55,789 nucleotides of DNA from Planctomycetota bacterium (GCA_018968885.1 JAGWZK010000022.1:1-55789); one strand, 5' to 3'; shown: positions 1 through 9,776, counted from the first letter of the stretch. Notes: generated by a model not told the origin, from the sequence alone. Numbers and translations: made by a program.

Positions 1-2
1 TG

Positions 3-602
3 GGGGGGGTGGGGGGGGTGGCGGAGAGTTGGAAGCGGGCGGGATTGGAGAGGTGGGCTGGTGTGGTGATCACGATTCTCGCCGGGGTGCCGGGAGCGCG
101 GGTGCGGGATGCGCTGGGGCCGGCGACTCGCATCGTGCGCGCGATGCCGAACTTGCCGGCGGCGATCGGAGAAGGGGCGACGGCGTTGTGTGCTTCGGCG
201 GGGATGGCAAGCGGTGATGATGCGTTTGCCGAGAAGCTCTTTGCCGGAATCGGGCCGGTGGTGCTGCGGACTTCGGAAGAGTTGATCGATGCCTTTACCG
301 CGGCGGCGGGGAGTGGTCCGGCGTATGTCTTTGCCCTGGCCGAGGCGATGGAGGCGGCGGCCCAGCGGCAGGGATTTGATGCCGAGAGTGCACGGGCGCT
401 GGTCAATCAGACCATCAAAGGGGCTGCGCTGATGCTGGCCGAGAGTGGCGAATCTGCGGCGACGCTGCGGGCACGGGTGACCAGCAAGGGTGGTACAACG
501 GAGGCAGCGCTCGCCACGATGCAGGAGCGCGGATTCAGTGAGGCGATCGCACTGGGGATGAACGCGGCGGCGGCGCGAGCCAAGCAACTGGCACGCGGAT
601 GA
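3..602 (+). CDS. proC: Pyrroline-5-carboxylate reductase, 5'-truncated
   Basis: Catalyses the last step of proline synthesis, NAD(P)H-dependent reduction of pyrroline-5-carboxylate. The visible part begins after the Rossmann GxGxMG loop, which lies outside the window. It covers the end of the nucleotide-binding domain (VVITILAGVPGARV, then VRAMPNLPAAIGEGATAL, both typical of ProC) and the whole helical dimerisation domain with the family signature GSGPAYVFALAEAM. About 199 residues are present against a usual 265-275, so roughly 70 N-terminal residues are missing. The GTG at position 9 is not a credible start; the frame simply runs in from the left edge through a G-rich tract. Identity is secure; completeness is limited by the window. 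Confidence 0.93.
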   Translation, partial: GGVGGVAESWKRAGLERWAGVVITILAGVPGARVRDALGPATRIVRAMPNLPAAIGEGATALCASAGMASGDDAFAEKLFAGIGPVVLRTSEELIDAFTAAAGSGPAYVFALAEAMEAAAQRQGFDAESARALVNQTIKGAALMLAESGESAATLRARVTSKGGTTEAALATMQERGFSEAIALGMNAAAARAKQLARG

Positions 603-608
603 AGGGGA

Positions 609-1082
609 TTACTTGTTGCGACTGAAGGTGACGAGTGTGTCTTTGCCGCGCTTCAATGCAAGGATGCCGTTGCCGCCATCAATGCTGAAGGAATCAGCCT
701 GTGAGAGTGCGGTGAGAAAGGCATTCTCGATCCGCATCGCTTCCGGGCTGCCTGCCATGCGGGTTGAGGCCAGGTGTCCCAGCGAGATCCTGCCGGTGCG
801 GGCTTGACCAAGGTCATAGCCGCCCGAGAGGCGGTTCACGCCACTGAAGCCGGTCACGCCGCCTTTCTCATCAAACTTCAGCGAAGGCGGGGCGCCCTGC
901 GAAAGTGAATTGCTGAATGTTGGTTCGGACATGGTGGCCAAAGTCCACGAACCGATGAGGGGGACGGATTGATCGTTGCCTTCGCGCATGGTGGCGGTGG
1001 ATTGACACGCCGAAAGTGTGCACAGCGATCCAAAGACGATGAATGAGATGAACGCGGCGAGTGACAAAGAACGCGAGAGCAT
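609..1082 (-). CDS. META-domain (HslJ-like) lipoprotein
   Basis: A 157-residue secreted lipoprotein. A hydrophobic N-terminal segment ends in the lipobox LSAC (about residues 23-26), so the mature protein should be lipid-anchored. The rest matches the META/HslJ pattern: SWTLA, then LKFDEKGGVTGFSGVNRLSG, then STRMAGSPEAMRIENAFL, then a final strand LVTFSR. In E. coli HslJ this domain is linked to novobiocin resistance and envelope stress, but the molecular role of the family is unknown. The usual Cys pair of many META domains (GCN and MAC) is replaced here by GVN and MAG. It is convergent with proC, with 6 bp between the stops. Confidence 0.8.
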   Translation of the reverse strand: MLSRSLSLAAFISFIVFGSLCTLSACQSTATMREGNDQSVPLIGSWTLATMSEPTFSNSLSQGAPPSLKFDEKGGVTGFSGVNRLSGGYDLGQARTGRISLGHLASTRMAGSPEAMRIENAFLTALSQADSFSIDGGNGILALKRGKDTLVTFSRNK

Positions 1083-1167
1083 GGATGATCTCCACGGTTG
1101 AACGAGTCAGGTGACTGGATTATTGCAGGGCTTGTATACCTCCGGCGTGATCTGGTATCTTTCCATC

Positions 1168-3453
1168 ATGCTGACCCTTCGCATGATTCTGACGACTCGA
1201 CTGATGATTGGTTCCCTGATTTACTGTACGGCGACTTCGCATGTTGCTGTGGCGTGGATGGCACCTCCGACGCAGGCGGAAGCAGACTCCATTTTGCAAG
1301 GAGTCGGCCCGATCAAAGAGATCGGATCACCGGGCGCGGTGTCGTGCTGGGGGCCCGATACGCGGCCGCTGATCGTGGGTGGGACCAAGGGCAATCTGCA
1401 TGCGCTCGCGGCGATCGGGGAGTGGGGCGAGGGAAGAGTCGCGATCTTTGGTCATGGTGGCTATTCCTCGTTGCTGTGGTCTAAGGATGCGAACCTGAAG
1501 ACACTAGGGCAGAATCTGATGGCGTGGCTCGGGAGCGGAAAGAGGAATCCGGTGATCGGGTTCTATCACGTGGAGAACAGCCGAGTTGATGCGGTGCCGG
1601 GCGCGGAGTTTCGCAGCGTTGGGGAGAAGGATGTGATCGCGGGCCTGCCGGGAATCGACATTCTGATTACCGCGACTTCGCCATCTGCGAATGAGCAGAA
1701 GGGATTGGAGACATTCATCACACGCGGCGGTGGAATGCTGGCGAGTGCAACAGGTTGGGGATGGCGGCAAGTGAATCGTGATCGTCCGATGGCACAGCAT
1801 GGCATGAACGTACTGCTGGCGCCGATCGGGATGGCGTTTACGGATCAGATGTGTGATGGGGGAAGAGACAAGACGTATGAGATTCAGCCGATTCCTGAGG
1901 AAATGCTCGCGCAGCCCGCGATGGAGTTGATCAAGCAGCAGGCGGGAAAGGTGAACACCAAACCGGAAGCGGCTCTTGCTGCGCGCTTGTCGCAGGCCTC
2001 GGTGACGCTGCTGGATGCGCTTCGTGTGGCGCAACGAAGCGATGGATTCCTGCGGCCGGTCATCGCGCAATTGAGAGCATCTCATGCGGATGAGCTGGTT
2101 CCTTCGCAATCCAAGCCATTGCGGAATGCGCTGGCGAGGTTAATCATGGCGGCAGACCTTGCCGAGATGGATCATCACCCGGCGGCGGATCGTCCGGCCA
2201 GCCCCGCCGCGGCAGCGTTTCCGGGAAGTGTTCCCGCCGATGCGCCTCGGATCGAACGCACGATTGATATCGTGTGCCGCGAAAGTCAGTGGATTTCGAC
2301 CGGTTTGTATGCGGTGCCGGGTGAGCCGATCACGGTTGAATTTGATAGCGAGCGGGATGTGGTGCCGCCGCAACTGCAGATTCGGATTGGTGCACACACG
2401 GATGGACTGTGGCATCATCCGGATTGGAGACGGGCGCCGGATGTCTCGGTGGCGTACAACCTGATCAACGATGGCAAGGTCATGGCCAGTTCGTTTGGCG
2501 GGCTGATTTATGTCATGGCTCCGAGGGAAGTGCGTGAGCAGGAGCGGATGAAGATCACGATCCGAGGGGCGGTTGCCGCGCCTTTGTTTGTGCTGGGATC
2601 GACGCGGATGGAGGAGTGGAAGTCGACGATTCGGAATGCGCCGGGGCCATGGGCGGAACTGGCGACGGACAAGGTGATTCTGACAGTGCCATCATCGGAG
2701 ATTCGCAATCTTGACAATCCTGAAGAGTTGATGCAGTTCTGGAATCAGGTTCTGGATGCGGATGCGGATCTGGCAGCGATTCCGCGTGAGCGTGGGAGGC
2801 CAGAGAGGATTTGTGCAGATGTGCAGATCAGCGCGGGATACATGCACAGTGGCTATCCGATCATGACGCATCTTGATGCGGTGGATGAAATGACACAACT
2901 GGCCAAACTCCACGCGGGATCGTGGGGTCTCTTTCACGAATTAGGCCACAATCATCAGGAGTCCGATTGGACATTTGACGGTACGACGGAGGTGACGTGC
3001 AATCTGTTTTCACTGTACGTCTTGGAAACTGTGTGCAAGAAACCATGGTCTGAAGGGCACGGCGGCATGAAGGACCGCGCCAAGCAGTTCGCGGATTGGG
3101 AGAAGAAAGGTCGGACCTTTGAGGTGTGGAAGCAGGATCCGTTCCTGGCCCTGCAGATGTATGCTCAACTGGTAGAGGGGTTTGGTTGGGAGCCGTACAA
3201 AAAGGTCTTTGCGGAGTACCGCACTCTGACTCCCGATCAGCGGCCCAAGGGGGACCTGGCCAAGCATGACCAATGGATGACGCGAATGAGTCGGGCCGTG
3301 GGGAAGAATCTTGGGCCATTCTTTCAGGCGTGGAATGTTCCGACCTCTGAAACAGCCCGCGCTTCCCTGAATGACCTTCCTGTCTGGTTTCCACCAGACT
3401 TGCCCGATGCATGGAAGGTGTCCACTCCGGCATCCACCGAAACCCCCCGCTAA
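1168..3453 (+). CDS. Secreted M60-like (enhancin/TCAF-type) metallopeptidase
   Basis: Predicted exported zinc peptidase of about 761 residues. The motif HELGHNHQ begins near residue 590 and a Glu follows 14 residues after the second His (FDGTTE), giving the HExxH-x13-E gluzincin pattern of the M60-like family (PF13402). These enzymes often act on mucin-type glycoproteins. The N-terminal half (plaAaigewGeGRVaifGHggY-like text) resembles the non-catalytic region that precedes M60 domains in TCAF-like proteins. A hydrophobic segment at the N-terminus ending near HVAVA is a plausible signal peptide. The frame is open from GTG 1111, but ATG 1168 or 1183 fits the signal peptide better; no good ribosome-binding site decides it. 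It lies 11 nt upstream of the ThuA-DUF1080 gene, suggesting co-transcription. The substrate is inferred only. Confidence 0.8.
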   Translation: MLTLRMILTTRLMIGSLIYCTATSHVAVAWMAPPTQAEADSILQGVGPIKEIGSPGAVSCWGPDTRPLIVGGTKGNLHALAAIGEWGEGRVAIFGHGGYSSLLWSKDANLKTLGQNLMAWLGSGKRNPVIGFYHVENSRVDAVPGAEFRSVGEKDVIAGLPGIDILITATSPSANEQKGLETFITRGGGMLASATGWGWRQVNRDRPMAQHGMNVLLAPIGMAFTDQMCDGGRDKTYEIQPIPEEMLAQPAMELIKQQAGKVNTKPEAALAARLSQASVTLLDALRVAQRSDGFLRPVIAQLRASHADELVPSQSKPLRNALARLIMAADLAEMDHHPAADRPASPAAAAFPGSVPADAPRIERTIDIVCRESQWISTGLYAVPGEPITVEFDSERDVVPPQLQIRIGAHTDGLWHHPDWRRAPDVSVAYNLINDGKVMASSFGGLIYVMAPREVREQERMKITIRGAVAAPLFVLGSTRMEEWKSTIRNAPGPWAELATDKVILTVPSSEIRNLDNPEELMQFWNQVLDADADLAAIPRERGRPERICADVQISAGYMHSGYPIMTHLDAVDEMTQLAKLHAGSWGLFHELGHNHQESDWTFDGTTEVTCNLFSLYVLETVCKKPWSEGHGGMKDRAKQFADWEKKGRTFEVWKQDPFLALQMYAQLVEGFGWEPYKKVFAEYRTLTPDQRPKGDLAKHDQWMTRMSRAVGKNLGPFFQAWNVPTSETARASLNDLPVWFPPDLPDAWKVSTPASTETPR

Positions 3454-3464
3454 TCTTGTGCACC

Positions 3465-4913
3465 ATGACCAACTCATCGAAGCGACTGACCTCGACCGCG
3501 ATTCTTGCCGCCCTTTCCTGCACCTGTGCCATGGCCTGTGCTGAGGGGGCCGCGGAGCCAATTCGCGCCCTCATCATCACCGGACACAACAACCACAACT
3601 GGCAGTACACCAGCCGCATGCACGCGGACACGTTGCGGGCGACGACGCGCTTTGCTGTCGATGTTACCGACGATCCGGCGACGACTCTCGCCGATGCAGC
3701 CAACGTGGGGTTGTATCAGGTCTTCATTCTCGACTACAACGATGACCACGCGCCCAAGCGGTGGGGGGCCGGGGCGGAGAGGAACTTCGCCGAGGCAGTG
3801 GCCAAGGGTACGGGAGTGGTCGCAATTCACTCAGCCAACAACTCATTTCGCGGTTGGAAGGAATATGAATCAATGATCGGCCTGATGTGGCGCGATGGCG
3901 CGGGCCACGGCAAGTTTCATGAATTCACCGTCGACCCGGTCGATACCAACCACCCGGTGATGAGTGGCCTCAAAGCGTGGTCGACACCCGATGAGCTGTA
4001 CCACGGATTGACCAATCCTCAGAACGCGCCGTACAAGTTGCTTGCTCAGGCGATGTCGAGCAAGGAATCCGGCGGCACGGGAAAAGCCGAACCGATGGCT
4101 TTGACTCTTTCCTTCGGTCAAGGCCGCATTCTGGCCACACCACTGGGACATGTGTGGGTGAATAGCGACTCCAACAAGCCCTCGATCTCCAACCCCGGTT
4201 TCAAGACGTTGCTGGCGCGCAGCGCCGAATGGGCTGCGACAGGTTCGGTAACCATCGAATCATGGTCAGATCAGCGCACGCACAACACGCTGACAGATGC
4301 GGAGAAGGCGGATGGGTGGAAACTGCTGTTTGATGGCACCACGCCGCAGTTTCGCAGTTTCAAGAAGACTGCGATGCCTGCACAGGGTTGGGTGGTCAAG
4401 AACGGCGAACTGATTCACGAGACCAACGGTCGCGGCGGCGACATTGTCACCCTCGATCAATACACCAACTTTGAATTCGCCTGCGAGTGGAACGTTGCCG
4501 AAGGTGGCAACAGCGGCATCATGTATCACTGCTCCGAAGAGTTCAATTACCCCTGGGAAACCGGTCCGGAATGCCAGATTCTCGATGATGCGCGGCACGC
4601 CGATGGTAAGAAGCCCAAGACCCGCGCTGGCACGCTATACGACCTGATTCCCACCGCGGTCGATGTCTCACGCCCCGCCGGAGAGTGGAACTCTGCACGC
4701 ATCGTGATTCAGGGAACGCGCATTCAGCACTTCCTGAACGGCTGGAAGGTGGTGGACGTGGACACCACCAGCGAGGCGTTTGCCGCGGCATACAAGCAGA
4801 GCAAGTGGCCGGGGATGAAGAACTTCAATACCAAAACCACTGGCTATATCGCGCTGCAGGATCACGGCGATCTGGTCCGCTTCCGCAATATCAAGGTTCG
4901 TGAGTTGAAGTGA
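3465..4913 (+). CDS. ThuA-like plus DUF1080 (3-keto-disaccharide hydrolase type) secreted protein
   Basis: A 482-residue two-domain exported protein. A signal peptide (TAILAALSCTCAMACA) is followed by a ThuA/GATase1-like domain (about residues 35-265; IRALIITGHNNHNW, then GTGVVAIHSANNSF, then HPVMSGL) and a DUF1080 concanavalin-like domain (about 280-482; LLFDGT, then GNSGIMYHCSEE, then GPECQILDD, then YIALQDHGD). Planctomycetes carry many such proteins. Some DUF1080 members cleave 3-keto-glycosides and ThuA is linked to trehalose/sugar oxidation in rhizobia, so a role in sugar breakdown is likely but unproven. ATG 3465 was chosen because it starts the signal peptide; the frame is open upstream to 3411, inside the previous gene. 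Confidence 0.85.
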   Translation: MTNSSKRLTSTAILAALSCTCAMACAEGAAEPIRALIITGHNNHNWQYTSRMHADTLRATTRFAVDVTDDPATTLADAANVGLYQVFILDYNDDHAPKRWGAGAERNFAEAVAKGTGVVAIHSANNSFRGWKEYESMIGLMWRDGAGHGKFHEFTVDPVDTNHPVMSGLKAWSTPDELYHGLTNPQNAPYKLLAQAMSSKESGGTGKAEPMALTLSFGQGRILATPLGHVWVNSDSNKPSISNPGFKTLLARSAEWAATGSVTIESWSDQRTHNTLTDAEKADGWKLLFDGTTPQFRSFKKTAMPAQGWVVKNGELIHETNGRGGDIVTLDQYTNFEFACEWNVAEGGNSGIMYHCSEEFNYPWETGPECQILDDARHADGKKPKTRAGTLYDLIPTAVDVSRPAGEWNSARIVIQGTRIQHFLNGWKVVDVDTTSEAFAAAYKQSKWPGMKNFNTKTTGYIALQDHGDLVRFRNIKVRELK

Positions 4914-6002
4914 TCATGGCCGACCCTCACGCAGTCGATCAAGATGCGGCTGCACCGCATCCCAAGGTCGCACCTTGGTCTTGAGCATCCATGTGGGGCT
5001 CACGGCCACGGTCCATCCCTGGTTGATCCAGTGCGCCATCCACTGCGGCACCCAATCGGGTTCGTCTTCCCACTTCTTGCCTTGCGGCAAGTTGTTCAGG
5101 AGGATGATCCGCTCGCCACTCAGTTGCTCCAGAGGTGCCATCCACGGCTCGGCGTTTTTCAGCGTCCGCTCGAGCGTTGTGTTCACAATCTGAAAATTGG
5201 CATTAAACAGGGGGATATCTGACGCGTTCGGAGCTGTCTCAACATACGTGCGCACGCCCATGGCCGTCAGCAGGCGATAGACATTCAGTTCCCAGCTTCC
5301 TTCTTTCACATCGTGCAGCGCGTCGAATGCGATCTCCATCCCGGCTTCCAACGGCAATCGATACGCCGCGGCGATGTTGACAAGAAAACCAAAATAGTCT
5401 TTGCGATTGAGTAGTGCCAATAAGCGAGGATTCTTCGGCAGCATCCCCATGTACGCGATCACCGGAATTCGCTTGGTCACCGGCTTCCATGCATCAACAA
5501 ACTCCTGAAGAATCCAACGCTGTCCCGACTCCTTGGCGGTGATGAATTGGTCCGCCATCATCTCTTCTTTGGCCCGGGTGCCTCCGGGGTTGTGTAACTG
5601 AATCGCATCGAATCCACCCGACATGACGGGGAGCGCGTAACGATCCACAAAGCCCTGCCATCCCTCTTTCTTGAGGTTCCACCCGATGCGACGGTCCTTG
5701 TCATCGGGGGAGGAGTTTCCAATCGGGTACCACGCGATGATCCGGGGCGCGTGCTGCACCTTTCCTTTGGGCGTGACGATGTACCCACTGCGCGGGTCGA
5801 CCGCGGCCGGGGTTCTCCGCCGCGAAGACGCATCGACCCGAGTGCCCGCCGGTTGAGTCACCGATTCAGCGTGAGCTCTTGTGGCCGCCGCAACCGCTGC
5901 TCCCCCTGCGATGGTGCTGATGAGTGATCCTGCCAGGACTGCTCTTCGGCTCACCAGCGCTGCCATCTCATTACACATATCCGGCTGATGCTGATTGCTC
6001 AT
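4914..6002 (-). CDS. Tat-exported protein of unknown function, TIM-barrel-like
   Basis: About 362 residues from ATG 6002, which was preferred over the ORF start at 6062 because the longer form would run into the upstream gene. The N-terminus has a twin-arginine signal (SRRAVLAG, a long Ala-rich hydrophobic stretch, then RAHA). The mature part is rich in aromatic residues and alternates strands and helices (APRIIAWYPIG, FDAIQLHNPGG, RIPVIAYMGMLP, MEIAFDALHD), suggesting a glycosidase-like barrel, but I recognise no catalytic signature. It sits 25 nt downstream of the esterase gene on the same strand, so the two are probably co-transcribed. The stop directly abuts the stop of the convergent ThuA-DUF1080 gene. 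Confidence 0.6.
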   Translation of the reverse strand: MSNQHQPDMCNEMAALVSRRAVLAGSLISTIAGGAAVAAATRAHAESVTQPAGTRVDASSRRRTPAAVDPRSGYIVTPKGKVQHAPRIIAWYPIGNSSPDDKDRRIGWNLKKEGWQGFVDRYALPVMSGGFDAIQLHNPGGTRAKEEMMADQFITAKESGQRWILQEFVDAWKPVTKRIPVIAYMGMLPKNPRLLALLNRKDYFGFLVNIAAAYRLPLEAGMEIAFDALHDVKEGSWELNVYRLLTAMGVRTYVETAPNASDIPLFNANFQIVNTTLERTLKNAEPWMAPLEQLSGERIILLNNLPQGKKWEDEPDWVPQWMAHWINQGWTVAVSPTWMLKTKVRPWDAVQPHLDRLREGRP

Positions 6003-6027
6003 GCGCTGACCCCAGTCAATCAGACGC

Positions 6028-7557
6028 TTACTTGGTCGATTCGTTCCGGGCAATGGTCTCAAACATCTGCTTCATTCCCGCCCGGTAAATCGTGTGCGCC
6101 ATCTGTGGCACGATCGTCACTTCAGCATCACTCCCCAATTTGGTGAGGGAGTCCTTCAACCGCCGCGCGGCCCCTTCCAGATAAAACGTGTCCAGTTCTC
6201 CGGCATACACGTGAATCTTACCGGAGAGCAGCGACCGCTTGGCGCTCCATTCGGCCTCGATCTTGCGGCGGATGTCGTACTTCTCCCAGTCCTTCATGCG
6301 ATCAGTGAACACTTGACCACTCGCGCGATCGAAGATCTCCACTGGTTTGCCATCACCGCCCTTGGGGCTGAACACTGCCTCAAACGAACTGATCTGCCCA
6401 CCCGGGCCCATCACCGTTTCCATCGCTACAAAGTCCTTGTAGAACAGACTTGGTGCAGCACCCGATCGAGCAATCGGACGCCGGTCACCGTGCTCGTCCA
6501 GATACATGTTCACACCGGGCTTGTACAGATCGATCATCTGAAAGTCGTGAAAATCCACCGGATCAGGGCAGTGCGACCAGCAGCCGGCAAAGTCCTCGGG
6601 ATATTCGATCTGCAGCCACAGCGAGCTCCACCCGCCGGACGAGATGCCTGTGACATACCGCCTCGCGGCACCGCCACCACGGAACTTGGCTTCCAGAGCC
6701 GGTGCAAACTCCTTGACCAGCGCCGCACCGCGTGGGCCATTGTTCGCCGAATCTGCAAACACGCTGTGCCCTTCAAAGCACGTGGGGTCAGGGACAACGA
6801 CAATGACCTCTGATTCCGGGCCCTCGCGCGGAATCATCCCACGCATGAATCCGAGATCCCGGTGCGTGCCGCCAAAGCCGGTGACAAAGTACACCACCGG
6901 ATACGACTTCTGGGGCTCAGTAGCCCAACTCGGTGGCAAGTACACGCTGCCCCTCATCATGACATCGCGACCTGCAAAGGCCGAGAGAACCTCACTCTTC
7001 ATCTCAAAGAGCTTGGTGCGTTCATTCTCTCGAAAGGGGCGCTCGGTCACCACCTTGTCCACGTTCAGCGTCACAACATCGGTCTGATTCGGTTCAAAGC
7101 GGATGCGCACCGGCTCGCCATATCGATCTCCTGCATCCTTGCCCCAGTGACATCCGTCGCGGCTCACTTTCTCCACGGCCTGAATCACGTAATCCCCCGC
7201 CGCGATCTGGTTCCACTGCTTGGGAAAGCCAAGCCAGGTGCCATCCACGGTCACGTTCCCCGTCGCGGCATCGACAGGCATGGCAAAGGTCTGCGGCGTA
7301 TTGAACCACTCGCCCACATTCTCGCGCGGCTCACGCACGCGATCACCGCCACTATCCTTTGTCATCACCACATACACGCGCATCGCACCGTTTCCGGCCG
7401 ACCGCGTGACGTGCACTCCACCAACTACGGGAGGTGGAACGTCAACGGGCGCCGTCACCGCAGGAGTCGCTGGCGCGACCGCAGGCTGCATGCCCAGCAC
7501 GTGTGTTGACACACCAATCCACGCACACGCCGCCCACAGATATTGACATTTCAACAT
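6028..7557 (-). CDS. Secreted alpha/beta-hydrolase (esterase-D/Fes-like)
   Basis: A 509-residue exported esterase. A signal-like N-terminus leads to a beta-rich N-terminal domain (about 40-185) and then an esterase-D-type alpha/beta hydrolase domain. Candidate catalytic groups are the nucleophile elbow GISSGG, an acid near GELDTFYLEG, and His in MAHTIYRAG close to the C-terminus. The family includes carbohydrate esterases and enterochelin esterase; the substrate cannot be read from sequence. Placed between the Tat-exported protein and the NagB fusion, it may remove ester groups from glycans, which is inference from context. Confidence 0.72.
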   Translation of the reverse strand: MLKCQYLWAACAWIGVSTHVLGMQPAVAPATPAVTAPVDVPPPVVGGVHVTRSAGNGAMRVYVVMTKDSGGDRVREPRENVGEWFNTPQTFAMPVDAATGNVTVDGTWLGFPKQWNQIAAGDYVIQAVEKVSRDGCHWGKDAGDRYGEPVRIRFEPNQTDVVTLNVDKVVTERPFRENERTKLFEMKSEVLSAFAGRDVMMRGSVYLPPSWATEPQKSYPVVYFVTGFGGTHRDLGFMRGMIPREGPESEVIVVVPDPTCFEGHSVFADSANNGPRGAALVKEFAPALEAKFRGGGAARRYVTGISSGGWSSLWLQIEYPEDFAGCWSHCPDPVDFHDFQMIDLYKPGVNMYLDEHGDRRPIARSGAAPSLFYKDFVAMETVMGPGGQISSFEAVFSPKGGDGKPVEIFDRASGQVFTDRMKDWEKYDIRRKIEAEWSAKRSLLSGKIHVYAGELDTFYLEGAARRLKDSLTKLGSDAEVTIVPQMAHTIYRAGMKQMFETIARNESTK

Positions 7558-7592
7558 GCTGGTTCCTTAGTGTGATCGATCTTGTACGTGAT

Positions 7593-9629
7593 TTACTCGT
7601 TGTGCAGCGCGTCAGTTTGCGGTATCCACTCCACAAACCCCTCTATGGCCTCGTACTCCGCCAATCCCAACTTGTCATACAACTTGGCCGTCGCGCGATT
7701 GCGATCTTCAGCGCGTTGCCAGAACTCACGCGCGTCACTGGGACCCGGAAACAGCGCCATGTCCTTCTGGCTTTCATGCTTGAAGATCGCCATCCGCTTT
7801 CGCATCACTTCTTCTGGTGCCAATGGCACTGCCATCTCGATGTCATCCGGGCCCCATTCCTGCCATGCCCCGCGATAAAGCCACACTTTGCAGTGCTTCA
7901 TCCACTCCCGATCCATGAGACGCAGGACCGCCGCCTTGATCGCTGCCAGGCACACGCGGTGAGTGCCGTGGGGGTCGGAAAGATCACCTGCCGCATATAT
8001 CTGGTGCGGCTTCACCTCATCCAGCAATTTCATCGTGATCTTGATGTCTTCCTCGCCGATCGGTTTCTTCTTCACGCGACCGGTCTCATAGAACGGAAGA
8101 TCAAGAAAATGAATCCGATCCGGCTTCACACCGCTGTACCGTGCCGCGGCACGCGCTTCGGTGCGGCGAATGAGCCCCTTCACGCGTTGCAGTTCCGGGC
8201 TATCCACCTGCCCCGCTTGTTTCTTGGCGATGAACTGCTCGATGTTCTGCTCCAGCCGATCGGCAAACTCTTTGCCCAGTTGCGGAAACGCCTGGGCGAA
8301 TTCGGTCACGAAATCCACGTGCCGCAGGGCGGATTCATCCCAAACCGCGATGTTGCCGCTGGTCTGATAGGCGACGTGCACATCATGCCCCTGATCGCAC
8401 AGGCGGATGAATGTGCCTCCCATGCTGATGACATCATCATCCGGGTGCGGGCTGAAGACGACAACTCGCTTGGGAAATGCTTCACCCTTGGGCACGTCCT
8501 GCGGCCCACCTGAAGGTTTGCCGCCAGGCCAGCCCGTGATGGTTTTCTGTAAAGCCCGGAAGACTTCAATATTGATGTCGTAGGCCCCGCCCTTGGCACC
8601 ACCCCGCACCGCCAGCAGTTCCTGCAGGCCATGCTCGTTGTAATCTTCATCTGTCAATTTGGTGATCGCCTTGCCAACCGTGTGTGCCAGCCAGATTACC
8701 GCGCGCTTGGTCGTGTGCAAATCCCACGACATGCCAAAGTTTGCCAGCGGTCCCAGCAGCCAAGGTGTCTTGAATCGCGTCAATTCAGCACTGGATGCCG
8801 GGTCCAGCATCACCGTCGCATTCGGGTGCTTCTGCAGAAAGCTTGCCGCGACGGAGGTCGTGATGTCACCTTCCACCGCACGCTTGATGATCCCCGCCTT
8901 GTGCTCGCCAAAGGCCAGCATCACGACGCGCTTGGCATCCAGGATGGTGCCGACACCCATCGTGATCGCCTGCCGCGGCACGTGCCGCTCGCCAAAGAAA
9001 TCGCTCGCCGCATCCATCCGCGTTACTCGATCCAGTGTGATAAGCCGCGTGCGGCTGTCGATCGGTGATCCGGGCTCGTTGAAGCCGATGTGTCCGGTGC
9101 GGCCCACACCCAGAATCTGAATATCAATTCCACACGCAATCGCGATCTTGCGCTCGTAATCCTCGCAGAATTGCTGAACCTTTCCGGGAGCACATGTACC
9201 ATCCGGCACATTCGTGTTCTTGGGGTCGATATCCACATGATCAAAGAGGTACTCGCGCATGAAGCGCCGGTAACTCTGCAATTCATCCGTGCCCATCGGC
9301 CAATATTCATCCAGGTTGAACGTGATCACGTTCTTGAAGCTCAATCCCTCTTCGCGATGCAACCGAACGAGTTCCTCGTAAACACCCTGGGGCGTGGACC
9401 CCGTCGCCAGGCCCAGCACCGCGTTCTTCCCCTGCCTGGCCCGCTCGCGTATCAGCGTGGCGATCTCTGCCGCCACGGCCCGACTCGCGGCGGTGCTGGT
9501 AGGGTGTACCGAAACCGCGATCTTCTCCGGAGTCTTGTGACGCTCCACGCTTGGCTCTCCCATCACGGATTGAGTGCTTGTATTGGTGCGGGTCTTGGTG
9601 GCAACCTGCCCAGAAACTGATCCTGACAT
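7593..9629 (-). CDS. nagB: NagB-like glucosamine-6-phosphate deaminase fused to PIG-L deacetylase
   Basis: A 678-residue fusion. The N-terminal part (about 35-300) is a NagB isomerase/deaminase domain (LATGSTPQGVYEEL, FNLDEYW, GHIGFNEPGS). The C-terminal part (from about 385) is a PIG-L/LmbE zinc deacetylase (SPHPDDDVISMGG and DPHGTHRV). Together they could deacetylate and deaminate an amino sugar. In E. coli NagB the loop reads NDGHIAFNEP with catalytic Asp141, His143 and Glu148; here it reads RTGHIGFNEP, so the Asp position is Thr while His and Glu remain. Deaminase activity is therefore less certain. ATG 9629 is preferred to the ORF start at 9692 because AGGA lies about 10 nt upstream. It is divergent from the Gfo/Idh gene. 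Confidence 0.85.
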   Translation of the reverse strand: MSGSVSGQVATKTRTNTSTQSVMGEPSVERHKTPEKIAVSVHPTSTAASRAVAAEIATLIRERARQGKNAVLGLATGSTPQGVYEELVRLHREEGLSFKNVITFNLDEYWPMGTDELQSYRRFMREYLFDHVDIDPKNTNVPDGTCAPGKVQQFCEDYERKIAIACGIDIQILGVGRTGHIGFNEPGSPIDSRTRLITLDRVTRMDAASDFFGERHVPRQAITMGVGTILDAKRVVMLAFGEHKAGIIKRAVEGDITTSVAASFLQKHPNATVMLDPASSAELTRFKTPWLLGPLANFGMSWDLHTTKRAVIWLAHTVGKAITKLTDEDYNEHGLQELLAVRGGAKGGAYDINIEVFRALQKTITGWPGGKPSGGPQDVPKGEAFPKRVVVFSPHPDDDVISMGGTFIRLCDQGHDVHVAYQTSGNIAVWDESALRHVDFVTEFAQAFPQLGKEFADRLEQNIEQFIAKKQAGQVDSPELQRVKGLIRRTEARAAARYSGVKPDRIHFLDLPFYETGRVKKKPIGEEDIKITMKLLDEVKPHQIYAAGDLSDPHGTHRVCLAAIKAAVLRLMDREWMKHCKVWLYRGAWQEWGPDDIEMAVPLAPEEVMRKRMAIFKHESQKDMALFPGPSDAREFWQRAEDRNRATAKLYDKLGLAEYEAIEGFVEWIPQTDALHNE

Positions 9630-9776
9630 CCCTGCTTCCTTTCCCAATGGACCGCGTCGCGGCACGGTTCCTTCCGCGCCACGATTTGTCAATCAACCAG
9701 ATTGTACAGAGATACGCTTTGCAGGTACTCTGTCTAAACACATTTTCAAGCGGATCAGCCCCTCTGCGGAGATTGC

